DNA from: Papilionanthe hookeriana x Papilionanthe teres
Taxonomy: Eukaryota; Streptophyta; Magnoliopsida; Asparagales; Orchidaceae
Direction of reading: 5' to 3'
Assembly (NCBI GenBank): GCA_022702705.1
Contig: CM040421.1
Location: 62,866,197 to 62,930,196, forward strand
DNA length: 64,000 nucleotides
Made by a program: the position numbers and the translations under genes. This document shows positions 48,950-59,620 of the stretch, in pieces. Under the pieces are notes generated by a model that saw only the letters and a list, made by a program, of their open reading frames with translations, was not told the DNA's origin and made no database searches. The first letter of the stretch is position 1, and every line of letters starts with the position of its first letter.

Positions 48950-50474
48950 TGATCCACTTAAAAATACCCATTTTTATGTCTTATTTATGATTCAATTCTT
49001 TAGGATATTATGCTTTAATGAAAGGTATTTTCATGTTTTTGGATGTAGATGATTAAAAAGAGCCCAAGAAGGAAAAGAAGAACAAAAAGGAGCAAAAATG
49101 GAGCTTATGGAGCAATTTTTGGAATTATTGGCCTGGCGCCAGAGTCCGGCGCCTAAGCGCCAGTTCGATACAGACGCTGTTAAGTTTTTTTCATGACTTT
49201 GGGCAGTTATTTTGACGGTGTTAAGCAGTTATTGGAGCTTCTAGAAGACTGGAAGTTACTCCTAATATATAGGACATGTGATACAATGTATTTGGACACA
49301 AGGAAACGGTCTGGATCGCGAAGGGGTGCGACCCAACGTGAAGAGGTGCGAACGACCTGGTCACGGAGTCTGTCACCTAGGCGCCAGATCCCGGCGCCTA
49401 GGCGCGACAGTTCGCTTCTAGAAGATACATTGAATTTGGACGAATTTTGAAGAGGTGCCTTAAGCAACCCCTGGTCAAATTCAGAGCTCTATACATAGGA
49501 GCCCATTCTACAGAGAAAATCGCACCAAAACTCCCCCTCTTAGTACACATACCCATTTTAGCCTATTCTAGTTTAATTTAGTCTCTTCCATACTTAGGGT
49601 GCCACTTTATTTTGTATCTAGTGAGTTTATTTTGAGTGTTTATTGTGTGTAATTGCTGTTGGAGTCTTTCATCATTGTGTTGGAGTCAGTAGAAGTCAGC
49701 AGAACTCTTGAAGGAACACTTCAGATAAGTATTTGTACTTTGGTTCAAAGTTTTTTAAATATGTTTTGTTGTGTTATTTTAATGAGTTCTGAGTAGTTAG
49801 TTATCTTTCTCCTTTCAACTATGAAAAGATTATAAGTTAATTAAATTTTGTAGGAGAATTAAATATAAAATATTTTAAAAAATTGTGATGATATTAATAT
49901 CTGATCTTAGTTTGCTTTTTAAATTGGTTATTTAATTTGTTAAAACTTGTTAAGGAATTTTGAGACCTATCCGGAGATAAATTCTTAACTAGTAGATATC
50001 ACATGAATCCTTAAGGTAATCAAAGGCTTTGCGCAGATTATTTAAGGTGAAGTGCAAATAAATAGGAACATATTATTTATTCGGCGTAGAATTAATTAGT
50101 TTTTAGAGTGACAGATTAAATTCTAATAATTTGGTTTATAGAAAGGTAACGGGTCACTGGTAGGGCCGACCATAGCCACCCTGTGACATCTAGTAGTGTG
50201 AGCCTAGATTAACCCAATCTACTAATAACACATCCTGAGCCTAACTATAGATTAGTCAATGTTCTTTGCACCTGGACCAAAGGGTAAAGAATAGGAATGC
50301 TTCTATTTGACACAATACTATAATCTTAATTCCCTACAAAAGATAATTAAACTATAATTCTTGGATTAGCTGAAAAAGGAGAAAGTTGTTTTATAATTGC
50401 ATTAAATTACTGCTTACTTTACTTTCCTGCTTGTTGCTTACTTTCTTTTAGTAAAAGTTATTAGTTAATTAAAT

Positions 50475-50511
<37 letters not shown>

Positions 50512-50804
50512 TATATATAATTTGCTTAAGAAAATTTCAAAATATTGTTTTTATATATTTTTACTTTTTATTTTTATTATCCTTGTTGGATCAATAACCA
50601 TGACTCCACTAGAGCCCTGTATTACTTGAACGATAGGTATACTTGCGTTTAAAATTATGACTTTTACAATAATTAAATCTAATAAAATTTTAAAAGTAAA
50701 CCTCGCACATCAAGTTTTTGAAGCCATTTGCTAGGAATTAAATCTTCTAAAAAGTGGTATCAAAATCTTGTATTTTAAATCTTAGTTAAAGTCGCATCGC
50801 ATCA
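48950..50804 (+). repeat. Athila 3' LTR (1855 bp)
   Basis: Starts TGATCCACTT and ends GCATCGCATCA. Compared with the 5' LTR it has a shortened first palindrome (49135-49140), an extra palindrome half at 49373-49385, a damaged TATA (49489-49497) and a (TA)n expansion (50479-50509). Confidence 0.95.
50479..50509. repeat. (TA)n microsatellite in Athila 3' LTR
   Basis: About 14 TA units where the 5' LTR has only a short AT stretch (40340-40350), so it expanded after insertion. Confidence 0.9.
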
Positions 50805-50809
50805 CTACA
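50805..50809. repeat. Target-site duplication, right copy (ctaca)
   Basis: Identical to 38821-38825. Confidence 0.93.
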
Positions 50810-51400
50810 TATGCCTCAATTGTGCCATACTCCTCTAGCTGCAAAACGTGACATTCCAGGCACTGTGAAAATGCTCTTGTCAGTGAAGGCAGTCTGGGTA
50901 AACCCGAGTTGTAAGTCGGACACACAGTCAAGATTTCTTCTATCGGATCCAATGTTGGCGTGGGATCCTCTGCAGTATTTGGCTCAGTATCAGTGCGTGG
51001 GGTGCTGTCGTCAGTTTCTCTCATTTTAGGATTATGGTGATAGCGGCTAGCTTCTGAGCTTGTCTCCTCTCCATCCTGTCTAAGAGGCGATGCTTGAGGC
51101 AATTTGCATTTCTTCTTTTAGTGCGTGCCAAAGGCGTATCTGAAACTCTTTCAGCTGAAGTAGCAACAAGATCACCCTCTGGAGTGGTGATCATAGACGG
51201 AACCTGACCGTGTCTTGTGGCGAGGAGGTGTGAGTCAACGAACCCTCTAAAACCTCCATATCCTAATGTCTGTCTGATTTCTTTACGACCAACCTTCTTC
51301 ATTGACTTCATGTCTGTAGTCTCCTTTTGTGTGTTTCTTTTCAAGACACGAAGTCCAAGCCGTATTTGGAAGCAAACACCAACTCGCAACCCGACACTTC
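50805..51400 (-). pseudogene. Tat-2 AlkB ORF, 5' part (N-terminal region of unknown function)
   Basis: Minus-strand frame 51389-51021 (MRVGVCFQIRLGLRVLKRNT at its start), then after a frameshift the frame 51102-50805 running to the Athila insertion point. It is basic, with TLGYGGFRGFVDSHLLATRH and QVPSMITTPEGDLVATS conserved in Tat-1, followed by an acidic, Thr/Pro-rich stretch (RTDTEPNTAEDPTPTLDPIE). I see no known domain. The spliced-together length of the ORF is about 540 codons, so this region forms the N-terminal third ahead of the dioxygenase. Conservation between two copies argues that it was coding. Confidence 0.7.
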
Positions 51401-51677
51401 CTGCACAAGTAAACAGATGGAAATGTTAGTGGGTGGTGTTGTGCACGAACAAGAACAAGGACAAACTTATTATCCATTATTTTAATAAGTTTTATAATTA
51501 TTTTAATGCCATTAGCTTATTTAATATAGTTTTATAAGATTTAGTTTTTAGGAATTAACAGGAGTATTTTATTTTTGTAGGAAAATTTACTTTACTTCGT
51601 TTAACTTTACTTTATTACAAGATTCGGACCCAGGCACAGACGCTGGCCCTATTCTACATCAAAATAAAAATCTTTTT
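51401..51677 (-). other. Spacer between integrase and AlkB ORF (Tat-2), promoter/splice-like signals
   Basis: Conserved with 1546-1833. On the minus strand: TATAAAAC (51529-51536) about 140 bp before the ATG at 51389, and a run ending tttacttgtgcag (AG at 51401-51402) with a pyrimidine-richer stretch before it, like a splice acceptor. No ORF. Confidence 0.4.
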
Positions 51678-52140
51678 TCAGATTTCTCTTGTTGCGTAGT
51701 ACTTCTCGAGATATCATCCATTTATTGGCAACATGGGTCTTTCCCCTTGAGAGTCCACCAGTTGGTACGATCCTCCAGAGTAAACCTTTTCCATCACGAA
51801 TGGTCCTTCCCAGGTCGGTGACCCACTATATCCATTCCGCAACACTTGAATGGCCATGAGGAAATCGTGGGGTGTAGAACATTTGGAGGTTGGTGCAAGT
51901 CCACTCCGTGCACTTGACATTGATGAAATTTCTTTGCTATGTCCATGCAGTCCGTCATGCCATCCAGTAGTAACTGAGACTTTTGATTTTCATCTTCATC
52001 TTTGGTTCTGACCGGTGTGCTCCACACAATCCGGCATATACTTCTTTTACGATTTTATGTGCTTATGCTTTGTTGAGGCATCTGAGCCACATCTAATCGA
52101 ACGATCTTCTGTACAGAGCACTGTCGATTAAGGCATATGA
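51678..52140 (-). pseudogene. Tat-2 integrase with core deletion
   Basis: Minus strand. Zinc-binding region GAHRSEP with MKMKIKSL, then CMDIAKKFHQCQVHG. The first His is Tyr (EVYAG) and the first Cys of the C-x2-C pair is Phe. PPNVLHPTISSWPFKCCGMD begins the core with its first Asp. The next 0.67 kb, present in Tat-1 at about 1965-2641 and holding the second Asp and Glu, is missing, so the frame runs into the C-terminal GPY/F-like region (WEGPFVMEKVYSGGSYQLVD) and ends YLEKYYATREI with a TGA at 51678-51680. Confidence 0.85.
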
Positions 52141-52366
52141 GAGAGCTCTCTTCTAAATTTGATGCGCTGCTGACTTGTCTTCTGGTAACTTTCCGGTTTG
52201 CAAATATTCTATCAATGACTGACGCCAATCTTCTATATCTTCTGACAATGTAGCTGCTATATTTCCTGATCCAAGCTTGTGCAAGCTATCGAGGTTGATT
52301 TGTGATAAAACTTGATGTCCTTGTACTGTAATATCTACAGAATCTTCGGGTGGACAAGCCAATTCA
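52141..52366 (-). other. Tat-2 linker between second RNase H and integrase
   Basis: The minus-strand frame reads VDITVQGHQVLSQINLDSLH, then IEYLQTGKLPEDKSAAHQI, matching the Tat-1 linker and typical of Tat polyproteins. No catalytic function. Confidence 0.7.
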
Positions 52367-52768
52367 TTAGAATATAGTGGCTAAAGCGTCCGTGTGGGCG
52401 TTGTCTGCTCGATGAATCCTATAGAATATCACACTCGGAATTTGCTTGAGTAATTTCATTGTGTACCGATGGTATTCTTCTAACCTTGGTTTCATAATTT
52501 TATACTGTCCCGCCACTTGCTGAATGACGAAGTTAAAGTCCCCATAAATGGCAATTTCTGTTATTTCCATTAGTATTGCTAATTCCAAACCGGTGATTAG
52601 AGCTTCATATTCTGTTTCATTATTGGTACATGGCTCTTCCAAGTGATAAGAGAATCTCAACATCGCCTGATCCGGAGTCACGAAGATTAAACCAATTCCT
52701 ACTTTGCCTGGTATCACTGTCTGTTTTCCTTTCTCTCTTTGGGCTGATGACGCTCTGTCGAAATACAT
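52367..52768 (-). pseudogene. Tat-2 second RNase H domain (aRNH)
   Basis: 133-codon frame. It contains MYFDRASS (first Asp), GIGLIFVTPDQAMLRFSYHL, EEPCTNNETEYEALITGLEL (Glu), AIYGDFNFVIQQVAGQYKIM (Asp) and HRADNAHTDALA (final Asp), so the four acidic residues of plant-type RNase H are kept. In Tat elements this extra domain lies between the classical RNase H and integrase. It would degrade RNA in RNA/DNA hybrids. Best-preserved enzyme domain of Tat-2; it is cut off from its neighbours by frameshifts. Confidence 0.88.
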
Positions 52769-52940
52769 TTCCCAACATCTGGCACTGGGCTGCTCTATTT
52801 GTAGTATATATATTCATCTGGTAGTTTGTCATTGAGCAGAGACCCAGCTGGAAGTAGGTGCGCTGTGAGAAAATCCAGAAGAATTTGCCCTTTGATAGCG
52901 CTAAGAGGCACAAAAGTTATGTCAAATTGAAATAGTATCA

Positions 52941-53249
52941 TCAACCCCTTGGTAAGCATCCGAAAAGTGTTGGTCGGGTCATCAAATATTGCAACAGATT
53001 AACTTTTGAAATTAGGTTGATCTTATGAGACAACATGTAATGTCTAAGCTTCTGAGCGGCGAAGACCAAAGCTAGACAATGTTTCTCAATAGGAGGATAC
53101 TTTACTTCTGTCGGTATTAGACGTCTGCTCAGGTAGTAGAGCGCGTTGTCTTTACCCTCATCATTGACTTGGGCAACTAGTGCCCCAAGAGAATCGTCTA
53201 AAGCCGCAGTATAAAGTAGAAATGGTCTACCCGGGATAGGGACTGCCAA
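52941..53249 (-). pseudogene. Tat-2 classical RNase H domain
   Basis: 102-codon frame with PGRPFLLYTAALDDSLGALV (first Asp region), ALYYLSRRLIPTEVKYPPIE and KHCLALVFAAQKLRHYMLSH, the retroviral-type RNase H that follows RT. The C-terminal part is frameshifted (52913-52770). Confidence 0.88.
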
Positions 53250-54431
53250 AACAGGAGGTGTCGTTAGATATCATTTAATATCTTTGAAAGCTCGTTGACA
53301 CGACTCTCCCCAGACCAATTTGGCATCCTTTCAAGATAAATTCAAAAAGGGTAGACACCGTCTTGACAGATTAGATATGAAGCATCTTAGATATGATAAT
53401 TTTCCTTAAAAAGAACATAGTTGTTTCAAGGCTTTAGGAGAAGGCATTTCTAAGATAGCTTTAATCTTCTCTGGATTGATATCGATTCCTCGATAACGGA
53501 CAACAAATCATAGAAATTTCCCAGAGGTAACGCCAAAAGCGCACTTTAAGGGATTCATCTTTAGATTGTATTGTCGTAACCGTACAAATACAATCCTCAA
53601 ATAATTTGGGTGGTTTTCCTTTACTTTACTCTTGATGACCAAGTCGTCCACTTAGCATTCCACTTGGTTTTGAATCAGGCCATCGAAAATTTTTGTCATT
53701 GCTCTTTGATAATTTTCTCCTGCGTTCTTTAAACCGAATGGCATCACGGTGTAACAGTAAATCCCGATCGGAGTTCTGAATGCTGTAAGCGTTGCATCTT
53801 CTAGAGCCATCTTGATTTGATTGTATCCTGACGATCCATCCAAAAAGGTCAAAATCTCGTGTGACGATGCAATGTCCACTATCAGTTCCGGTATCGGTAA
53901 TGGGAACTCATCTTTCGAACATGCTTTATTCAAATCCTTGAAGTCGACACACACTCGAATTTGTCCATTTTTCTTCTTAACTAGCACAACGTTGGCCAAC
54001 CATGTCGGATATTGTTCTTCTCAGACAAAGTTAGCATCTATTAATTTCTTTATCTCTGATATAACTTGTTGTTCAATTTCGAGGTGCATTCTTCTGGGAG
54101 TTTGCTTTACTGGCGTTGTACTTTGATCTACTCCTAGTTGGTGAACTGTAACCTCTAGAGATAGTCCAGGCATTTCTCCATAGCTCCAAGCGAAGCAATC
54201 TTTAAACTCTGACAGTAACCTGACCAAGTCTGTAACCTCTTCTTCGTTGAGCAACAAACTTATGAAAGTAGTTCGGGGCTGCTCCTTGGTTCTGAGATTG
54301 ATTTCTTTTAATTCGTCCACAGTTGATTTGATTTCTTCCTCGAACTTTGGCGGATCCTCTTCTATCGGTTGATCATCGTATTCATCTTGGATGTCCAGGA
54401 AATCATCTTGTAGCTGACTAGTAACTACCAT
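53250..54431 (-). pseudogene. Tat-2 reverse transcriptase
   Basis: The N-terminal part (54431-54021) carries an acidic linker then ECKDCFAW-like FKDCFAWSYGEMPGLS and VKQTPRRMHLEIEQQVI. After a stop (54021-54023) the fingers/palm frame 53999-53652 has NVVLVKKKNGQIRVCVDFKD, FLDGSSGYNQIKMALED (catalytic Asp) and VMPFGLKNAGENYQRAM. The catalytic YVDD box has lost its Tyr codon to a stop (TAA, 53652-53654), leaving VDD (53643-53651). Thumb/connection sequence follows to 53250 in broken frames. Copies element RNA into DNA in the intact family. Confidence 0.9.
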
Positions 54432-54437
54432 GCAAAA

Positions 54438-54647
54438 TCACGAGTCATTGACAGGTCCGATTGTACCAAACCCAAGACATTCTTTTGAGTTGAGTTTCTT
54501 TCCTTTTGTTTTCCATAATTTTTCAAATGATTGTAACTTATATTTAGGCATTTGCTTTGGCACATATCCTTGTTGAATTAACTTTTGTACACATGGTGAA
54601 AAGTAACTAAAAGGTAAAATCATTAATTCATTAGAGTTTGTCGGCAT
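54438..54647 (-). pseudogene. Tat-2 pre-RT ORF segment
   Basis: Minus strand, in the same frame as the RT N-terminus and separated from it by one stop (54438-54440). Reads LPFSYFSPCVQKLIQQGYVP, then LQSFEKLWKTKGKKLNSKEC. It lies where Tat elements have the gag/protease to RT linker; I see no protease motif. Upstream, leader sequence begins almost at once, so gag is missing. Confidence 0.6.
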
Positions 54648-54649
54648 AT

Positions 54650-55743
54650 TTTTAGGTTAAGTGATATTTTAAAAAAGGGTCGCCTAACAGAAGTTGTCGG
54701 CGAATTTTAAATTTAAATATAGATATAATTTAGAAAGTAATATTTGATTTTGAAAATAATTTTAAATTTGAAGATTTTAAGATATGAAATCAAACCGATC
54801 TCACATCCCAAATAGTTTATATAAACGAGCACCGCACCACAAACCGTGTATCTATCCCTAAGGATAGACACACTGCTTGATGGTGGGGGCTTGGTTAAAT
54901 AAACTAGAAGATTTGTGACATCCGTTTGGTACGCGAACCAATTTTATAAGCCGATAAATTCCCCGCTTAATATAAATGAATTAAGCAGGGTTTATATTAC
55001 TCAGGTTCTTAAAGTTCCCTATAAGGGCAAGCCCACTATAGTTAATTACATCTTAAGTGACGGGAATCACCTAAGAAAACTCTCGATAATAATCAATAAT
55101 TCTGCTCTCAAGAATTTCAAAGTTTAAGTTTTCAAAGAATTGAATTTTTGAATCTCGATAGGGAATGGATCAAGTTTGGAACCTTTTATTTTGGGAATTC
55201 AAAGGAAGAGAAGTAGGAGAAATTACGGATTCGAAGTGAACTTCGATAATCTCCCGACTATCCTATTGTTTGGCTTGGATTTAGGAAAGTCCTAATGTTT
55301 ATTTAATGTTTTAATCTTGCCAATTTTAGTTAATTAGGGCTTATGTTTATATGATAGAATCATACAAATTGCTTATAAGATATGAGGGTTTATGTCGTAT
55401 CGGACGACTACCTCGGAATCCTAAGACCGGTTAGGGCTTAATTTGCAATGCAAATGCCTAACGAAGAGTTGAGGATTTATGTTGCACTAGGCAAACTACC
55501 TCGAAGTCCTATGGCTTTGTTGTTTAATTCTAGGAAACTTTTGTTGATGTAGGTTCAAGTTTTGCTGACGACGATGGCCGTGCTGCCCACCATGCTCCGA
55601 GCTCCTTGTTGTTGCAGAGGTTTAGTTATAGAAGTCATAAACCAGGAGATGAGAGAAGTTTTTGGTTTAGAGAAGTCTTAATTTCCAAGTGTTCTTTATG
55701 TTTTAATTAAAACAGATCTTAAAGTTGATTATAACGACACCGG
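54650..55743 (-). other. Tat-2 5' leader
   Basis: Reverse complement of the leaders at 14165-15090 and 27093-28063. On the minus strand it starts after the LTR with cggtgtcgttataatcaact (presumed primer-binding side), includes aggatagtcgggagattatc and ataaccccgc-type leader blocks, and ends with ttctgttaggcgaccctttt (54675-54694), a ggcgac signature usual in Tat leaders. Short open frames in it show no motif. Confidence 0.55.
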
Positions 55744-56703
55744 TTAAGATCCCACGGTTCCATCCTTCCGGCATCATTATTTTTATCGGATTCACTTAGT
55801 CCGGATGAATTTGCTAAACTCAATCGAATGAGTTCCACACTTTCATTTAGACCGTGGGAAATCCCGTTAGCAACACGTAGGTTACATCATCCGAGGTATT
55901 CCCGATCATCCAACGAGACGTTTTAATTTAGTTGTAATTGTAGTTTTGTGTTACGTTTGTGATTAAATTTTGAGTTGTCTTATATTTTGAAATGTTGTGG
56001 AGGTGAATTTTATCTTGTAGTGTCTTTTAATTTAGTTATGGGTTTCGGTTTTGGTTTACTGTCCTAAAGGTGTCGGTTTTCATGCAATCGTTGTTTATCA
56101 TGCAAGAAAAATAAAGTGCATTTGCAATAAAATAAACTGCAATAAAATAAAAGCGTACTCGGAGGGTCTTCCCGTCATTCCAAGCTGCACTTAAAACACA
56201 ATTAGAATATTTAAGCAAGTTCCTAGGTAAAACTAAGGGAAAGGTTTATGGTTTTCTACCAAGTTCCTAATCCTATAGCTTAGTCATTTCCTATGACGTC
56301 TAGGTTCTCATGTTTTTAGTTTGAGGACGATTTTCTTCATCAGAGAATAACTAAGTTCAATCGTTCTTATAAATATCCTAACATATTGAGGAAGTGCTTA
56401 AGAAGAATCTTAAACATCTTTTCAATATTTCTAGGATTGTTTTAAGTCCAAGAGAATTTAGTTATATAAATGAATCGATCGTCCGAGGTTTTCAATTTTT
56501 GTTAACTTGCTCGGTGAACTAGGACATTTGAATGTCCTATAAGTGAAGTACCATTTCATTTTATATCCTGTTTAGGAGTTATGATAACTAAAGTTCCTAG
56601 TGGCAAAATGATATTTAATGATTTATGATCCAAATTTAAGTTCAAATTAATAATTTAAGTTTGGAATAGTGTTCAAGTTATTTTAGATTTATGTCTTAAG
56701 TGA

Positions 56704-57018
56704 TCGTTATTTAATTCGACTTAATTTAATTTAATTTAATTTAATTTAATTTAATTTGTTTAATTTAATTTAATTTAATTCAATTTAATTTATTTGATTT
56801 AATTTTTAATTTAATTTAATTTAATTTGATTTAATTTAATTTGGTTTGATTTGATTTAATTTAATTTAATTTAATTTATTTAATTTATTTAATTTAATTT
56901 AATTTATTTTAATTTAATTTATTTAATTTATTTAATTTATTTTAATTTGTTTATTTAATTTAATTTAATTTATTTTGACTTAACTTTTAATCTTAATTTA
57001 ATTTAATTTAATTTTAAT
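56704..57018. repeat. (TTTAA)n pentanucleotide microsatellite
   Basis: Roughly 300 bp of aatttaatttaatttaattt with interruptions, in U5 of copy C; copy D has no such array. Confidence 0.9.
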
Positions 57019-58827
57019 TGAAATTTTTGAAAGAGTTTAATGATTTAATTTTAATTTAATGATTAAGTCTTTTAATATTTTAAATTTGAGTTATCATTTT
57101 AATTAAGAGTTGAGTATTAATGAGATGATTAATTTAGGGATTTTTAAATTAAAGAATAAATCTCTTCCTAATAATATCCCTATTTTAATAATTCCAATTT
57201 TATTATTCTTCCAAATTCAATTAATTATTTAATTAAGGTTTAATCATTTTCAAATTGCTCAATGGGTTTCTACCCTTTAATTATTTAAATTTCAATCATC
57301 CAAATCAGATTAGGATCAGATATTTTACTTGTTAAAAATTTTTATTAAACCTAAAGTTTTAATTAAGGGTTAAAATTTTAATTACCATTTTGCCCTTTAA
57401 GCCTAATAATTTCATAACTCACTAAATTGAACTCAAATGAACTTGAAATTTTTATGTGACTTCACTTATGTGTCAATAAAGACATGAGAGGAGAAAATGT
57501 GATTTTTCTGTATTTAATTTATTTATATAATTATTTTTTTAGTAGAAAATAGAAATTTCCAAGGAAAATTCAATAACATGACCAAGGGAAAGTTTCTGTC
57601 CTTAAGAAAATTAGGGGACATTCCTAATGACCAGAGGACCACTTGGACCAAATTTTGTAATTTTTTGAATTATATTTTATTTATTAGAATTATTTTAAGT
57701 TCTGGAGTATTAATTAATTTAAAAATAAAATAAATGTTGAAAAATAAATTTTATAATTTTTAAAATTCTCTCTGATATCAAGGATTGCAGAGAACCAATT
57801 TTTACAATTTTCTGATTTTTCTTTGATTTATTATAATTATTTTGGTGAAAATGCTAGAAAATACATTTTTTAATTTTAAAATTACCCTAGAGCTTTAAAA
57901 ATTAATATCTCACTAAATAGACCTAGGAAAAATATGGGACTTGTTCCTAAGTGATTAAAATTCAAAATATGACATTTTGGTGAATTTTATTATTTTTGTG
58001 ATTTTTATTATTTTTTAATTATTAAAAATATTAAAATAATATTAAAAATCAATTTTTTTAGAAAATTGAAATTTTAATTTTATTAAACTCCCCTGATATC
58101 AGAGAGACTCCAAAACCAATTTGGTGAATTTTTGAAAGATATTTTTAAAGTTATGAATTTTTTAAAGTTTAAAATGACTAAGTGGCTTAATCAACCCAAT
58201 TAGTGGGGCTAACCAAGTCCAATTGGCCTCAAATTTTTATGGTGGGTTCCTCTGATCCTAAAGGTCAGTGGAGAATTGATTTCAAGTCAATTTGATCTAT
58301 GGTTAACTCTAATTAATTAGAGATCTATTTTGGGTATTTAAGCCAATTAGGGTTAATCTGAGTGAATTTACCCAAATCCTATTTTTCCTAGGGTTCTCTG
58401 GTCATATGGAACATCACCAAATTTTCCTAGAATTTATTTCACAACATGCTAATTTTTGAAATTAAAATACTTAAAACAGACAACATGCATTTGAAAAATC
58501 AATAACTCTTCATAGGGATGACCTCCGACTTTGGAAAATTCAGGGAATGTTCCCAAATTCAGAGGCTTCAAAAGCCCTATGGTCTCATGCCATGGTGAAT
58601 TGTATGAATGCATGGAGAATTAAAACAATGCAGGGAGTAAATAATTAATTAAAAATAAGATACTTGGACAAAATTAATTAATTTCTTTTCCACATTATTC
58701 TCCTCCGTTCACTCGAGCAAGAGGGTATTTTTATTTTATTTTTATGATTTTCCTACACAAAGTTATGAATTTTCCAAGTTTAGGGAATTTAAATAAATAG
58801 GAAAATACCCTATTTTTCTATTTATCC

Positions 58828-59040
58828 ACGCGGCGCCGGCGAAACATCGGCGGCTCCGAAGGGCCGCGTGGCGCGCTCCTATTCGACGCCGCCGCTTGAG
58901 TCGGCGCTCCGGGACCCGCTGTATCGCTCCGTCTTCCGATCCGACGCGATCCCGGCCGTCCGTCCGCGCGTGTATTAAATGGACGGCATCCGTTCATCGT
59001 CCCCAAGTGTCCTCGCCCGAGAGCCGTCCACACTAAATCC
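58828..59040. other. CpG-rich block in LTR copy C
   Basis: Dense CpG (ccacgcggcgccggcgaaac at 58826-58845) in otherwise AT-rich LTR DNA, just inside the R/U5 side of the promoter. Counterparts at 33340-33560 and 12040-12140 have far fewer CpG. The minus-strand open frame here (59033-58818) reflects GC richness only. Confidence 0.6.
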
Positions 59041-59620
59041 TTAATATCTCACTTGATACTCAATGGATTTTCATGTTCTTATGCTCTATGGATTCGTCTT
59101 GAAGAGACGAACACATCTATACGGTTATCATGCATTGAAATTAAAGCATTTGAAATGGAGAATCTTCAGAAGCTCGGGATGAAGAATTAGTTCATACCTT
59201 AGCTGCGAGAGGTGAAGCCTCGATCGGAGATGCTCGGCACGTTCGTTGGAGCTGCAGGAGGCTAGGGATGAAGTTTGGGGATGTAGTGAATTGCCAGGTG
59301 TGATTTCCACCAAGGCTGATCACAACCTTTGGAGTCCGGAACAACCTGGGTGACACGGAGATGGGGCTTTTGCTTGGTGGACACCTTCCCTTGGTCCGGT
59401 GCGGGTGTAGGACCAATCAATTTGGGGATTGGTCCACTTGTGGAGAAGTGTCCGGTTTTGGGTGGAATTTCGACTACGAAATTGAGCTCGCGAGAGAAGA
59501 AATGGCGGGGGATCTCACCTGGGGATCAAGTGCTCTGTGTATGGGGAGGAGTCTGGAACAATTTTGGCAGAGTTTTGGCAAGGTTTGTGCAACTCTTTTT
59601 TCATGGCCGTGAGGGGGTGG

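Larger units (their letters stand above)
38826..50804 (+). mobile_element. Athila-lineage Ty3/gypsy retrotransposon, 11,979 bp, nested in Tat-2
   Basis: Both LTRs, PBS, PPT and a perfect 5-bp target duplication are present. Gag, protease, integrase and the 3' 'plant transposon protein' ORF identify Athila. Joining the flanks (38825 and 50810) restores the order seen in Tat-1 around 900-960, which proves insertion into the AlkB ORF of Tat-2. By eye the two LTRs differ at roughly 7 percent in their first 200 bp, so the insertion is not recent. The RT core is deleted and the other frames carry stops, so it is non-autonomous. Confidence 0.95.
37666..55743 (-). mobile_element. Tat-2 internal region (interrupted by Athila at 38826-50804)
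   Basis: Minus strand, from leader (55743-54650) through a pre-RT ORF, RT, RNase H, second RNase H, integrase, spacer and AlkB ORF to the 3' LTR. Without the nested insertion it is about 6.1 kb. A gag ORF, expected between leader and RT, is absent. Every domain has stops, and RT and integrase carry damage at key sites, so the element is non-autonomous now. Lineage Tat is inferred from the second RNase H and overall order. Confidence 0.8.

Noticed and set aside
50750..50770. Primer-binding site for initiator tRNA-Met (gtggtatcaaaatc)
   Set aside because: It resembles TGGTATCAGAGC but lies inside both LTRs, 40-50 bp before their ends. The true PBS follows the LTR at 40663.
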